From positions 124,001 to 188,000 of the forward strand of contig CAWHMS010000002.1 in the NCBI GenBank assembly GCA_963830495.1: DNA of 64,000 nucleotides, read 5' to 3'. Origin of the DNA: CAWHMS01 sp963830495 (GTDB lineage: Bacteria > Actinomycetota > Actinomycetes > Propionibacteriales > Nocardioidaceae). The notes under the pieces were generated by a model, which saw nothing but the letters and a program-made list of their open reading frames with translations, ran no database searches and was not told the DNA's origin. The position numbers were made by a program, and so were the translations under genes. Below are positions 7,555 through 17,357 of this stretch, in pieces; position 1 is the first letter of the stretch; each line of letters begins with the position of its first letter.

Positions 7555-8943
7555 TCAGAGGGACTTGACGGCCGAGAGCAGCTTGCCCATCGAGTCCTTC
7601 GCGTCTCCGAAGAGCAGTGTCGTCTTCGCGTCGAACAGCAGCTCGTTCTCGATCCCGGCGAATCCGGGTCGCATCGACCGCTTGAGGAAGACGATCTGCT
7701 TGGCGTCGGTGGCGTCGAGGATCGGCATCCCGTAGATCGGGGCTCCTGGCGTCGTCTTCGCCGCGGGGTTGACGACGTCGTTGGCGCCGACGACGAGCAC
7801 CACGTCGGCCTGCTTGAACTCGCCGTTGATGTCGTCCATCTCCTTGAGCTGCTCGTAGGGGACCTGAGCCTCGGCCAGCAGCACGTTCATGTGACCGGGC
7901 ATCCGGCCGGCCACCGGATGGATCGCATAGTCGACCACGATTCCGCGCTCCCCCAGCACGTCGACGAGCTCTCGCAAGGCGTGCTGCGCCTGAGCGACCG
8001 CGAGTCCGTAGCCCGGTACGACGATGACCCGGGACGCGTAGTTGAGCAGGATCGCGATGTCCGAAGGCCCAGCGGACCGGACCGGCCGGTCAGACGCCTC
8101 ACCTGCCCCGAGCGTGGATCCGCCCTTGAGCGCCCCGAACAGGATGTTGGCCAGCGATCGACCCATTGCGGTGGCCATCATCCGGGTCAGGAAGGTTCCG
8201 GAGGCGCCGACCAGGGTGCCGGCGATCAGCAGCAGGGTGCTGCCCAGCACGTAGCCACCGGCCGCCACGCTGAGCCCGGTGAAGGCGTTGAGCAGTGAGA
8301 TCACGATGGGTACGTCGGCACCACCGACCGGCAGCACCAGCAACACACCGAGAGCGAGCCCCACGACCGCGAGGACGACGCCGGCCCACATCACCGGATC
8401 GAGCGAGAGCGTCACGCTCAGGGCCACGCCGACCAACAGCGCCAGCCCAAAGGCCACCGACAGCCCCGGGAAAACGACTGGGCGGGTCGTCATGATCTCC
8501 TGCAGCTTCGCAAACGTGACGACGGAGCCGGCGAAACTGACCGTGCCCACCAGGATGGTGAACGCGGTCGCGACGAGGTCGAACGTAGGGTACTGGTCCG
8601 CGTCGGCAAGACCGGTGATCTCGTGGAGCTCCATCAGCGCCACCAGCGCGGCCGCGGCACCGCCCACGCCGTTGAACATGGCCACCAGCTGCGGCATCTG
8701 GGTCATCCGCACCCGGCGCGCGCCCAGGACACCGATCACGGTGCCGATCGCGATCGCGACCAGCATCAGCAGCTCGTGGCTCAGCTCTCCGTCGAGGAGC
8801 ACTGTCACCACCGCCAGGGCCGCACCGAAGGCGCCGATCAGGTTGCCGTTCCGCGCCGTCTTGGGAGACGACAGGCCCTTGAGGGCGAGGATGAAACAGA
8901 CCGAGGCAGCCAGGTAGGCGAGCGACGCCCAGGAGTCGGTCAC
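7555..8943 (-). CDS. pntB: NAD(P) transhydrogenase subunit beta
   Basis: A 462-residue subunit: about nine hydrophobic segments in the first 260 residues form the proton channel. The C-terminal domain III binds NADP(H), with VIVVPGYGLAVAQAQHAL near 305, AGRMPGHMNVLL near 345 and LVVGANDVVNPA near 380. Start is GTG at 8943, overlapping the stop of the preceding subunit. It couples proton flow to hydride transfer from NADH to NADP+, feeding NADPH pools. Confidence 0.95.
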   Translation of the reverse strand: MTDSWASLAYLAASVCFILALKGLSSPKTARNGNLIGAFGAALAVVTVLLDGELSHELLMLVAIAIGTVIGVLGARRVRMTQMPQLVAMFNGVGGAAAALVALMELHEITGLADADQYPTFDLVATAFTILVGTVSFAGSVVTFAKLQEIMTTRPVVFPGLSVAFGLALLVGVALSVTLSLDPVMWAGVVLAVVGLALGVLLVLPVGGADVPIVISLLNAFTGLSVAAGGYVLGSTLLLIAGTLVGASGTFLTRMMATAMGRSLANILFGALKGGSTLGAGEASDRPVRSAGPSDIAILLNYASRVIVVPGYGLAVAQAQHALRELVDVLGERGIVVDYAIHPVAGRMPGHMNVLLAEAQVPYEQLKEMDDINGEFKQADVVLVVGANDVVNPAAKTTPGAPIYGMPILDATDAKQIVFLKRSMRPGFAGIENELLFDAKTTLLFGDAKDSMGKLLSAVKSL

Positions 8944-9284
8944 TGTCGCGGCTCCTTCGCGCCCGTGCCGCGATCTTTGGTACGGCCGCTGCCCCGGCCA
9001 CCGCTACGACCGCTGAACATCTCCAGCATCCGGTCGGTGACGACGAAGCCGCCGACAAGGTTGATCGTGGCCAGCACGATGGCGACGAGCCCGACGATCG
9101 TGACGGGGGTCGAGTCGCTGAGCCCTGTGACCTGGATGGCTCCGACCAGGATGATGCCGTGAATCGCATTGGCGCCTGACATCAGCGGCGTATGCAACGT
9201 CGAGGACACCTTCGAGATCACCTCGACGCCGACGAAGACGCTGAGCACGAAGAACGTCAGCCAGATGAGGTTGGCGTCGGTCAT
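8940..9284 (-). CDS. pntAb: NAD(P) transhydrogenase subunit alpha, membrane part (alpha-2)
   Basis: 114 residues, start ATG at 9284 (MTDANLIWLTFFVLSVFVGVE). Three hydrophobic spans carry the conserved HTPLMSGANAIHGIILVGA block. The last 25 residues are Arg/Gly-rich (GRSGGRGSGRTKDRG), an unusual tail. In this three-subunit form the alpha chain is split into NAD-binding and membrane parts. Both neighbours overlap by about 3-4 nt, giving tight coupling. Confidence 0.93.
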   Translation of the reverse strand: MTDANLIWLTFFVLSVFVGVEVISKVSSTLHTPLMSGANAIHGIILVGAIQVTGLSDSTPVTIVGLVAIVLATINLVGGFVVTDRMLEMFSGRSGGRGSGRTKDRGTGAKEPRQ

Positions 9285-10405
9285 GACTCCCCTTCCGCCG
9301 CCGTACGGGTGGGCGCGTGCGTGATCTGTCCGTCGTGCGTCACGCACGTGCCCGCCACGATCTCGTCGTCGAAGTCGGGCGCGAAGGTCCCGTCCGCGGT
9401 CATCAGGGTCAGCAGGTTGACGAGGTTCTGTGCGTAGAGCTTGCTCGCGGGTTCGGGCAGTTGGCTGGGCACGTTTGCGGCACCCCACACCTGAGCCTTG
9501 CCGATCCGCACGAGCTCACCCGGCTCCGCACCTTCGACGTTGCCGCCCGACTCCGCGGCCAAGTCGACCACGACCGAGCCCGCCCCCATCTGCTCCACCA
9601 TCTCCCGGGTGACGAGCAGCGGCGCCGTCCGACCGGGGACAGCCGCCGTCGTGATCACGGCGTCGGCAGCCGCGATGTACGGCGCGAGCAGCTCCCGCTG
9701 GCGCACGGCTCTGTCCTCGGTCATCTCGCGGGCATAGCCACCGGCGCCGTCGAGCGTCTCGAGGTCGAGCTCGATGGCGACCGCGCCCATCGACCTGATC
9801 TCCTCGGCCGCCGCGGCGCGTACGTCGTACGCCTTGACGACGCCACCGAGCCGCTTCGCGGTCGCGATCGCCTGCAGTCCGGCGACTCCGGCGCCGAGCA
9901 CCACCACCTGCGCCGGCGGGATGGTGCCGGCCGCAGTCATGTTCAACGGCAGGAAACGCCGGAGCAGCGCGGCGGCGACAATCGCGCATCGGTAGCCGGC
10001 GACCAGCGCCTGCGAGCTGAGCGCGTCCATGGACTGCGCCCGGGAGATGCGCGGCACCAGCTCGGCCGCGAACGAGGTGACGCGCAGATCTCGGCGCTCG
10101 ACGATCTCAGAGAGCTGCTGCCCGGTGGGCAGGAAGGACAAGGTGGCAGCGCCGGCGCTGAGCTGTCGCAGCTGCGGGCTGGTGAGTGGTTGCACCGACA
10201 GCACCACGTCGGCTGTGGCCAGTGACGCATCCTCGACGGTGGCGCCGGCTTCGACGTACTCGTCATCGGTGATGAGCGCTGCTACCCCCGCCTCAGGCTC
10301 GACAGAGACGTCGTAGCCGAGCCCGGTGACCTTGGCCACCAACTCGGGCACGAGGGCTACGCGCGCCTCGCCCTCGAGCGTCTCCTTGACGACCACGACC
10401 TTCAC
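9281..10405 (-). CDS. pntAa: NAD(P) transhydrogenase subunit alpha, NAD-binding part (alpha-1)
   Basis: 374 residues, the alanine-dehydrogenase/PntA fold. It begins MKVVVVKETLEGEARVALVP, as in the family. The dinucleotide-binding loop VVLGAGVAGLQAIATAKRLGG lies near 170-190, followed by KAYDVR, and the NAD-binding residues RTAPLLVTREMVEQM lie near 255-270. It is the first gene of the three-gene pnt operon, whose promoter should lie in 10406-10572. Confidence 0.95.
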   Translation of the reverse strand: MKVVVVKETLEGEARVALVPELVAKVTGLGYDVSVEPEAGVAALITDDEYVEAGATVEDASLATADVVLSVQPLTSPQLRQLSAGAATLSFLPTGQQLSEIVERRDLRVTSFAAELVPRISRAQSMDALSSQALVAGYRCAIVAAALLRRFLPLNMTAAGTIPPAQVVVLGAGVAGLQAIATAKRLGGVVKAYDVRAAAAEEIRSMGAVAIELDLETLDGAGGYAREMTEDRAVRQRELLAPYIAAADAVITTAAVPGRTAPLLVTREMVEQMGAGSVVVDLAAESGGNVEGAEPGELVRIGKAQVWGAANVPSQLPEPASKLYAQNLVNLLTLMTADGTFAPDFDDEIVAGTCVTHDGQITHAPTRTAAEGES

Positions 10406-10572
10406 AGGCTCGAACCTAGATCACCCCGACCGCGACGCCTGCGACCTGGGCGAGGTGTTGCCGGAAAACCTGGCGGGGCACCCGCGTGTGGAAGCCGGGG
10501 AGCGCCGGATGATGCCGAGGCCCCCGGAGCCTTCTCTCGGATGGCAAGTAGGGATGCCATGCGAGGTTCTCG

Positions 10573-10973
10573 TCACGGCGATGTGACGACTCGCTTGCTG
10601 CTCTCCTTGGCGGCGGTGACCGGCAGCAGCGGGCGAGAGTGACGACCGCACGGATCTCGTCGTCGTTGGCGAGCGCGTTGTCCTCGTTGAGGTCGGCATA
10701 CGGGATCGTCCAGGCGTGCGAACGCGCGACGCTCGCATTTGTTGTTGGACCGCTGCGGGTTGACGAAGAAGGTCGTGAAGCTGACGGCGTCGTCACCGGC
10801 AACGCCATCGTCACCGTCCTCCCGGTGTCGTCGCCGAGCAGCTTCCAGCTCTCGTGATAGCCGACGTTAGACGCTTGGTCGAAGGTGTCCCAGTTGACGG
10901 TGTACTCCAAGACGATGTCCGCGTTACCCGTGTTCTTGGTGACGGTGAACGTGGTGATGGTGGCTGTAGCCAT
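10573..10973 (-). pseudogene. Small unrecognised gene with three single-base frameshifts
   Basis: The start is clear: ATG at 10973 with a purine-rich ribosome site (GGGGGGAG) about 9 nt upstream. The frame reads MATATITTFTVTKNTGNADI and on to GDDTGRTVT. It then needs a -1 shift near 10807 to continue DGVAGDDAVSFTTFFVN, a +1 shift near 10730 to reach HAWTIPYADLNEDNA, and a -1 shift near 10625 to end LLPVTAAKESSKRVVTSP. Corrected, it is about 133 residues and probably beta-rich. I do not recognise the family. The shifts are either real decay or sequence error. Confidence 0.5.
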
Positions 10974-11127
10974 CGTGGTTTCTCCCCCCCGTTTGTCGAG
11001 CCCGCTCGGTACGGGCTCGCTGTGTCGAAGGTAGGGAACAAGGGTTGTTGACGACCAGCGGGTAGACCCTCGCCTTCTTTGAACTAGGCATTTCGACGCC
11101 ATCGAACTATGCAATCCGACACGACCG

Positions 11128-11181
11128 GTCAGCAGGAGTGTCGGCTTCATGCGGACTCTTCAGCCCGACACCCCTGCTGAC
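11128..11181 (-). terminator. 17-bp hairpin downstream of menB
   Basis: GTCAGCAGGAGTGTCGG at 11128-11144 and CCGACACCCCTGCTGAC at 11165-11181 form a 17-bp stem with a single mismatch and a 20-nt loop. It starts 19 nt past the menB stop, in the direction of menB transcription, so it is a probable terminator. It would also lie in the promoter-proximal region of the broken gene at 10573-10973. Confidence 0.55.
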
Positions 11182-11199
11182 CCGCGCAAATGCAAGGAC

Positions 11200-12126
11200 T
11201 CAGTAGTACCAGGGGAAGGGTGACCAGTCGGGGTCGCGCTTCTCGAGGAATGCGTCGCGTCCCTCGGCGGCCTCGTCGGCGCCGTAGGCGAGCCGGGTCG
11301 CCTCACCGGCGAAGATCTGCTGGCCGACCAGGCCGTCGTCGACGAGGTTGAAGGCGAACTTCAACATCCGCTGGGCGGTCGGAGACTTCGCGTTGACCTT
11401 CGCTGCCCAGTCGAGTGCGACTCGCTCGAGCTCGGCATGGGGTACGACGGCGTTGACCATGCCCATCCGGTGTGCGGCCGCGGCGTCGTAATCCTCGCCC
11501 AGGAAGAAGATCTCGCGAGCGAACTTCTGCCCCACCTGCCGCGCGAGGTATGCCGAGCCGTAGCCGCCGTCGAAGGAAGCGACATCGGCGTCGGTCTGCT
11601 TGAAGCGGGCGCGCTCGGCCGAGGCGATGGTCAGGTCGCACACGACGTGCAGACTGTGTCCGCCACCCGCGGCCCAGCCGGGCACGACGCAGATGACCAC
11701 CTTCGGCATGAAGCGGATCAGCCGCTGGCACTCGAGGATGTGAAGACGCCCAAGGCGAACCGCTTCAACACTGTGATTGCTTCCAGACCCGCCCGGACCT
11801 GCTGTGCTCGCGTCGTACTGGTATCCACTGGCCCCGCGGATCCGCTGGTCGCCTCCGGAGCAGAACGCCCAGCCGCCATCCTTGGGGGAGGGCCCGTTGC
11901 CCGTGAGCAGCACACAGCCGACGTCGGAGCTGACCCGCGCGTGCTCCAGGCAGCCATAGAGCTCGTCGACGGTGTGCGGCCGGAACGCGTTGCGGACCTC
12001 GGGCCGGTCGAAGGCGATCCGCACCGTGCCGTGGTCGATGGCGCGGTGATAGGTGACATCGGTCAGATCGTCGAATCCTGGGACTGGCCGCCACCTAGTT
12101 GGGTCGAAGATCTCGGACACCGTCAT
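11200..12126 (-). CDS. menB: 1,4-dihydroxy-2-naphthoyl-CoA synthase
   Basis: A 308-residue crotonase-fold enzyme of menaquinone synthesis that closes the naphthoquinone ring of o-succinylbenzoyl-CoA. The actinobacterial MenB features are present: a long N-terminus, the FCSGGDQRIRGASGYQY loop near 88-105, PGWAAGGGHSLHVVCDLTIAS with the oxyanion Gly residues, SFDGGYGSAYLARQVG, and the C-terminus DPDWSPFPWYY. No other men genes are adjacent. A second, more divergent MenB-like protein lies at 23543-24385. Confidence 0.92.
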   Translation of the reverse strand: MTVSEIFDPTRWRPVPGFDDLTDVTYHRAIDHGTVRIAFDRPEVRNAFRPHTVDELYGCLEHARVSSDVGCVLLTGNGPSPKDGGWAFCSGGDQRIRGASGYQYDASTAGPGGSGSNHSVEAVRLGRLHILECQRLIRFMPKVVICVVPGWAAGGGHSLHVVCDLTIASAERARFKQTDADVASFDGGYGSAYLARQVGQKFAREIFFLGEDYDAAAAHRMGMVNAVVPHAELERVALDWAAKVNAKSPTAQRMLKFAFNLVDDGLVGQQIFAGEATRLAYGADEAAEGRDAFLEKRDPDWSPFPWYY

Positions 12127-12186
12127 GGCGGGACCCTATCGCCGCCGGGCTGCCATCGAGGTGGCGAGCGTCGTACGACGCTAGCC

Positions 12187-13341
12187 CTACGCCGCGTCGA
12201 CACGGGAACGGATGTCCGCCAGCCTCTCGATGGGCTCGTTGGCGAACACGAGCCGGATGTATCGCCCGCCCGACGGACCCCACCCCTCCATTCCCGTGGC
12301 GGCCACGCGACCTCGAGTGAAGAGTCGTTCGGATGCCTCGGCACGCGACATGCCCAGGGCGCCGCAGTCGACGAGGATCGACCATCCACCGTCGGGGCGA
12401 ATGAGCGGATAGTCATCGAGCTCACGACACAGTTGCTCGGCTCGCTCCCGCCACACTTCTGTCGCAGCGGCCACATCGGCGTCGGCATCGATGGCCCCGA
12501 GGGCAAGCGCAACCGCCTCCTGGGCGAGTCCAACCTGGCAGACCACGTTGCTGAGACCGACCAGGTGGATGTCGTGCATGATCCGTCGGGGTCCTACGAC
12601 CCAGCCGACGCGCCACCCGATCATGCGCAGCTCCTTGGAGGCGGAGCCGACCGTGATGGTGCGGTCGCCGAGGCCCGCCACGCTCGCCGGATGCACGGGA
12701 GCGGCGCCGTCGAATCGGATCCGCTCCATGGCCGCGTCGTAGACGAGCCAAGCATCGGTGCCCGCCATCGCGGTCGCCATCGCTTCCCAGTGGGCTTGAC
12801 CGAGAAGTGCGCCGGTGGGCATGGCCGGTGACATCATGAGCACCGCAGCCGTCTGACGCGTCACCGCCGCGGCCAGCTCAGCAGGGTCGATCGCCCACCC
12901 GCTCGAAGTGGGCCGGTACGGAACGAATCTCGGCATGCCTTCGGCCAGTCGGATCCGGTTGATGAGACCGGCATAGATCGGATCGCAGATCACCACTTCT
13001 GCTCCGGGCTCTACCGTCGCCAGGAGGGTGTTGAGCGCTCCGTTGAGCCCTCCGGCGGTGATGACGCACTCGTCGTCCGGGTCGTATTCGTTTCCCGCGA
13101 TCCGGCTTACGTGAGCGGCGGCGGCCCGGCGGAGGGATCGGGCGCCCTGGAAGGGGAGGTAGCTGTTGGCAGCGTCCTCGCCAACGGCCGCGACGGTGCG
13201 GCTCAACGCGCTGGGCGGAGGGCGGAGGTCGGTGTCGAGATTCTCCAGCCGCAGCATCGACGGGTCACCGAGGGCATCCGCCCGGTCGCCGACGGCGTCA
13301 ACGCCGATGCCGGGAATGTGAGCGAGCCGGCTTACCGACAT
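12187..13341 (-). CDS. PLP-dependent aminotransferase, class I/II
   Basis: A 384-residue fold-type I enzyme. The PLP lysine is Lys236 in SASKELRMIGWRVGW; other active-site blocks are the N-terminal YLPFQGARSLRRA near 61-73, ITAGGLNGALNTLL near 94-107, and the C-terminal Arg in GGRYIRLVFANEP that would bind the substrate carboxylate. It uses an amino donor and a 2-oxo acid, but the substrate cannot be told. The sugar-kinase gene sits just upstream on the same strand (13 nt gap), suggesting one operon. Confidence 0.88.
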   Translation of the reverse strand: MSVSRLAHIPGIGVDAVGDRADALGDPSMLRLENLDTDLRPPPSALSRTVAAVGEDAANSYLPFQGARSLRRAAAAHVSRIAGNEYDPDDECVITAGGLNGALNTLLATVEPGAEVVICDPIYAGLINRIRLAEGMPRFVPYRPTSSGWAIDPAELAAAVTRQTAAVLMMSPAMPTGALLGQAHWEAMATAMAGTDAWLVYDAAMERIRFDGAAPVHPASVAGLGDRTITVGSASKELRMIGWRVGWVVGPRRIMHDIHLVGLSNVVCQVGLAQEAVALALGAIDADADVAAATEVWRERAEQLCRELDDYPLIRPDGGWSILVDCGALGMSRAEASERLFTRGRVAATGMEGWGPSGGRYIRLVFANEPIERLADIRSRVDAA

Positions 13342-13354
13342 GCCGTATCCCCTT

Positions 13355-14290
13355 TCAAGGCTGGTCGTTCAACTCGTCTCGCGTCGGCGGATCGGCGCCG
13401 GCACGCTGGCAGGTCAGTGCGGCGACTCGAATCGCTCGGTCGAGTACGTCGTGCAGGCCATCCCGGGTGAGCGAGTGGACCGCCTCCGGCGACGCCCATC
13501 CGCCGTCTGCCAGCCCGGACAACAGCCCGGACTGAAAGGCATCGCCTGCTCCGATCGTGTCGACCACGTCGATCTGCAGGCCAGGCAGCTCGATCACATC
13601 GTCGTGCGCCGTCACCGCCAACGCACCCTCCGGACCTCGAGTCATGACGGCCAGTGCAGCACCCCCGATGGTCCAGCCACGCAGCACCTCGAGGTGGTCA
13701 ACGCCCGGATAGAGCCAGTCGAGGTCTTCGTCGCTGGCCTTGACGACGTTCGATGCCCGCACGAATCGTTCGGTCCGGGCCACCGCCTCGGCGTGCTGGC
13801 CGACGAGAGCAGGTCGCATGTTGGGGTCGTAGCTGGTCAGCACGTCCGCGGCCGCGTGCAGTCGAGCCAGCAGGGCGAGCACCTCGTCGGCACCGGGCTG
13901 GAGGGCCGCTACCACCGATCCGGTGTGCAGCACTCGGGTCGTCGCCGGCAGCCGGGCAAGCTCCGAGGCCGTCCAGCCCCAGTCAGCGGTGCCTTCGACG
14001 TAGAAGTCGTACGACGCTCGCCCCTCCTCGTCGAGACTGGCAAAGGCCAGCGTTGTCTGCTGGGACGTCGAGACCGACGCCTCCAGGCCCAAGTGGTTGG
14101 CTGCTACGTGCTCACGCACCAGCCGGCCGAGGGCGCCGTCGGAGAGACGCGCCATGAGCTGGGTGGGGTGGCCGAGCCGGCGCAGCCCGATGGCGATGTT
14201 CATCGGCCCGCCACCCGGCCGGGCCACAAAGCCGCCGCCCTTCTCCGCCTGGACCATGTCCAGCAGCGCCTCACCGATCACGGTGAACAC
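13355..14290 (-). CDS. PfkB-family carbohydrate kinase (fructokinase-like)
   Basis: 311 residues. I chose GTG at 14290 because a GGGAGG ribosome site lies about 6 nt upstream and the family's first strand (VFTVIGEALLDMV) begins there. ARPGGGPMNIAIGLRRLG is the sugar-binding N-terminal signature, and VDTIGAGDAFQSGLLSGL near 245-262 holds the catalytic Asp and anion hole. It phosphorylates a sugar, probably a hexose, with ATP. It is likely co-transcribed with the aminotransferase. Confidence 0.88.
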   Translation of the reverse strand: MFTVIGEALLDMVQAEKGGGFVARPGGGPMNIAIGLRRLGHPTQLMARLSDGALGRLVREHVAANHLGLEASVSTSQQTTLAFASLDEEGRASYDFYVEGTADWGWTASELARLPATTRVLHTGSVVAALQPGADEVLALLARLHAAADVLTSYDPNMRPALVGQHAEAVARTERFVRASNVVKASDEDLDWLYPGVDHLEVLRGWTIGGAALAVMTRGPEGALAVTAHDDVIELPGLQIDVVDTIGAGDAFQSGLLSGLADGGWASPEAVHSLTRDGLHDVLDRAIRVAALTCQRAGADPPTRDELNDQP

Positions 14291-14397
14291 GAAGACCTCC
14301 CAGCGCCGGCAACCATCAACGGAGCGCACCAAGGACCCGGCGCGGCCATTATCGCCGAGGCGAGCGGATGCCGTCGGTGCTGCACTAAGTTGAGGCC

Positions 14398-15144
14398 GTG
14401 CGCGATCTGACCTATCCGCCGATCATCCAGGTGGCCAAGCTGGGGTTCAAGGCGATGGGGCTGCGCTTCACGATCGAGGGCACCGACCATGTCCCGCGCA
14501 CCGGTGGCGCTGTGCTCGCGCTCAACCACATCAGTTACGTCGACTTCATCCTCGGCGGCTACGCCGCGCACCCCTCCAGGCGGCTGGTCCGCTTCATGTC
14601 CAAGCGCGAGCTCTTCGACCACCGGCTCACCGGGCCGCTGATGCGCTCGCTGCACCACATCGAGGTCGACCGCGCGGCGGGTCTCGCGTCATACCGGCAT
14701 GGGATCGACTACCTGAGAGCCGGAGAGATCGTGGGTGTGTTTCCCGAGGCGACCATCAGCCGCAGCTTCGAGCTCAAGGAGTTCAAGTCGGGGGCTGTCC
14801 GCATGGCGGCCGAGGCCGACGCACCGGTCATCCCTGCGATCCTCTGGGGGACTCAGCGCATCTACACCAAGGACCACCCGCGCGACTTCAGCCGGGGCAA
14901 GGCCATCTCCATCACCGTGGGTGAGCCCCTGACGATCGACGGCACACAGCTGGGCGGCGAGACTGCCCGGCTGCGTACGACGATGGCGGCCCTGCTGGAC
15001 CGGACGATTCGCAGCTATCCCCAGCGGGCCGACGACACCTGGTGGACTCCGAAGTCGTACGGCGGCCAAGCGCCCACGTCGGACGAGGCGAAAACGCTCG
15101 ACGCGGAAGAGCGCAGACAACGGGCCGCGAAGAGGCGGGGCTGA
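14398..15144 (+). CDS. 1-acyl-sn-glycerol-3-phosphate acyltransferase-like (PlsC family)
   Basis: 248 residues, start GTG at 14398. The catalytic HX4D motif is His44-Ile-Ser-Tyr-Val-Asp49, and the substrate-binding block FPEATISRSFELKEFKSG lies near 114-130. A Lys/Arg-rich tail ends the protein. It acylates lysophosphatidate or a related lysolipid at the membrane. It is convergent with the broken M13 peptidase gene. Confidence 0.9.
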   Translation: MRDLTYPPIIQVAKLGFKAMGLRFTIEGTDHVPRTGGAVLALNHISYVDFILGGYAAHPSRRLVRFMSKRELFDHRLTGPLMRSLHHIEVDRAAGLASYRHGIDYLRAGEIVGVFPEATISRSFELKEFKSGAVRMAAEADAPVIPAILWGTQRIYTKDHPRDFSRGKAISITVGEPLTIDGTQLGGETARLRTTMAALLDRTIRSYPQRADDTWWTPKSYGGQAPTSDEAKTLDAEERRQRAAKRRG

Positions 15145-15208
15145 CCGCTCGGACCGAGTGCTCGCGGGGGTTGACCGCCCGGCGTGCCGCGGGCCGCTCG
15201 GAAGCGGG

Positions 15209-17287
15209 CTACCAGATGCGGACGCGCTCGTCCGGGTCGAGCCAGAGGCCGTCGCCGGGCGCGGTGGCGAACGCGTCGTGGAACTCGTCGAGGTTGCGCA
15301 CGATGTTGGCCCGGAACTCCGGCGGCGAGTGCGGGTCGACCGACAGCAGCTGCAGCTCCAGCTCCTGGCGACGCTTCGAGCGCCAGACCAGCGCCCAGTT
15401 GTGGAACACCCGCTGGCGGCCGGTCAAGCCCGTCGATCACCGGCGCCTCCTCGCCCTCCAGGCTGATCTCGTAGGCGAGCAGCCCGATGGTCAGGCCGCC
15501 GAGGTCACCGATGTTCTCGCCGACCGTGAGCGCGCCGTTGACGCGGTGGCCGGGCAGTCCGCGGGGCTCGAACCCGTCGTACTGGGCGATGAGCTTGTCG
15601 GCGCCGCTCGGTGAAGCGGGCGCGGTCGTCGTCGGTCCACCAGTTGACCAGGTTGCCCTCGCCGTCGTACTGCGAGCCCTGGTCGTCGAAGCCGTGGCCG
15701 ATCTCGTGGCCGATCACCGCGCCGATGCCGCCGTAGTTGAGCGCCGGGTCGGCGCCGGCGTCGAAGAACGGCGGCCGCAGGATGGCCGCCGGGAAGCAGA
15801 TCTCGTTGGTGCCCGGGTTGTAGTAGGCGTTGACCGTCTGCGGGGTCATGAGCCACTCGTCCCGGTCGACCGGTGCAGCCGAGCTTGGCCAGCTGCCGGT
15901 CGGTCTCGAACGCCGCGGCCCGGCGAACGTTGCCGATGCAGGTCGTCGCGGCTGATCTCGAGCGTCGCTGTAGTCGCGCCAGGTGTCGGGGTAGCCGATC
16001 TTGGGCCGGAACTGCTCGAGCTTGGCCAGGGCCCGCTCGCGGGTCTCGGCGCCCATCCACTCGAGCCGGCTGATGCTGACCCGGTAGGCCTCGACCAGGT
16101 TGGCCACCAGCTCGTCCATCTGCCGCCTTGGCCTCGGGCGGGAAGTGCCGGGCGACGTACTCCGCGCCCGACGGCCTCGCCCAGGGCAGCCGTTGCACAG
16201 GGCCACGCCCCGCTTCCAGCGGTCCCGCATCTCCTCGGCGCCGGTGAGCGTGCGGGAGTAGAAGTCGAAGTTCTCCTCCACGAATGGGCTGCTGAGGTAC
16301 GGCGCCGCAGGCGCGAACGAGGTGGAAGGTCAGCCAGACCTTCCAGTCGTCGAGCGGCACCTCGGCCAGCGCCTGCGACAGCACCGGCAGGTAGCTCGGC
16401 TGGCGCACGAGGACCTCGGCGAAGGCGCCGTCGGGGCCGCCGAATCGCCGACGACCCACGCCGCCCAGTCGAACGCCGGCGCAGCGGCCCGCAGCTCGTC
16501 GAACGTCGTGAGGTTGTAGGTCGCGATCACGTCGCGGCTGGCCACGTTGTCCCAGTGGCCCGCGGCGAGACGGGTCTCGAGCGCCATGACCCGCTGGGCG
16601 CCGTCGATGGCGTCGGCGTCGCTCCATCCGACCAGGCGAAGCATGGCGGCGACGTGCGCGACGTACTTGTCGCGCGGTCTCGGCGAACGCGTCCTCGCGG
16701 TAGTACGACTCGTCGGGCAGGCCGAGCCCGCCCTGGGTGATGTTGACGATGTAGCGGTCGGAGCGGCGGTCATCGGTGTTGACGTAGCTGCCGACCAGCC
16801 CGCGACATGCCCTCTCGCTCGAGCCGTCCGAGCAGCGCGGACAGTGCTGGCGATGTCCGCTACGTCGGAAATGGCAGCGAGGTCTTCGGTCAAGGGGGTG
16901 GACCCAAGTGCCTCGACCTGCTCCTCGTCGACGAAGCTGGCGAAGAGGTCGCCGATCTTCTGCCGGTTGCTGCCGAGCTCGGCGCCGCCGGCAGCGGACT
17001 CCTCACTCGCCTCGCGCAGGATGTCGCCCACCTGCGCCTCCGCCTCGAGCACGCAGGTCCATGAATCCCCCGGCGGTCGACAGGTCGGCCGGGATCTCGA
17101 CCGTCTCGAGCCACCGCCCGTTGACGTGGCCGAAGAGGTCGTCCTGTGGACGGACCCGGTCATCGAAGTGCTCGAACAGGTTGCTGTCTGCCACGGAGCT
17201 GCCCTCCACAGTGGTGCGACCGGCCACGCCGTCGTGGCTTCTGAGAGACCGCTCCACGAGGGTAGCCGGGGGCTCCGACGAACTCAC
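15209..17287 (-). pseudogene. M13 (neprilysin/PepO-like) zinc metallopeptidase with about 14 frameshifts
   Basis: Stitched across frames this is a complete M13 peptidase of roughly 690 residues, from MSSSEPPATLVERSL through HVNGRWLETVEIPAD to a C-terminus ending LDPDERVRIW. The zinc site GHEIGHGFDDQGSQYDG (near 15690) and the substrate-binding VNAYYNP and NGALTVGENIGDLGG blocks are intact. The frame is broken near 17050, 16845, 16802, 16675, 16446, 16306, 16185, 16168, 16123, 15963, 15938, 15877, 15603 and 15425. All but the 16446 site are explained by one extra base. There is no sign of other decay, so sequence error is as likely as true loss of function. Confidence 0.85.
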
Positions 17288-17357
17288 GTCGCGCCCACTC
17301 GGAGGGGGGTGACTGGTGGCTACCCTCAGCGGCCCCGATCGACCACGGCGAGCGAGA

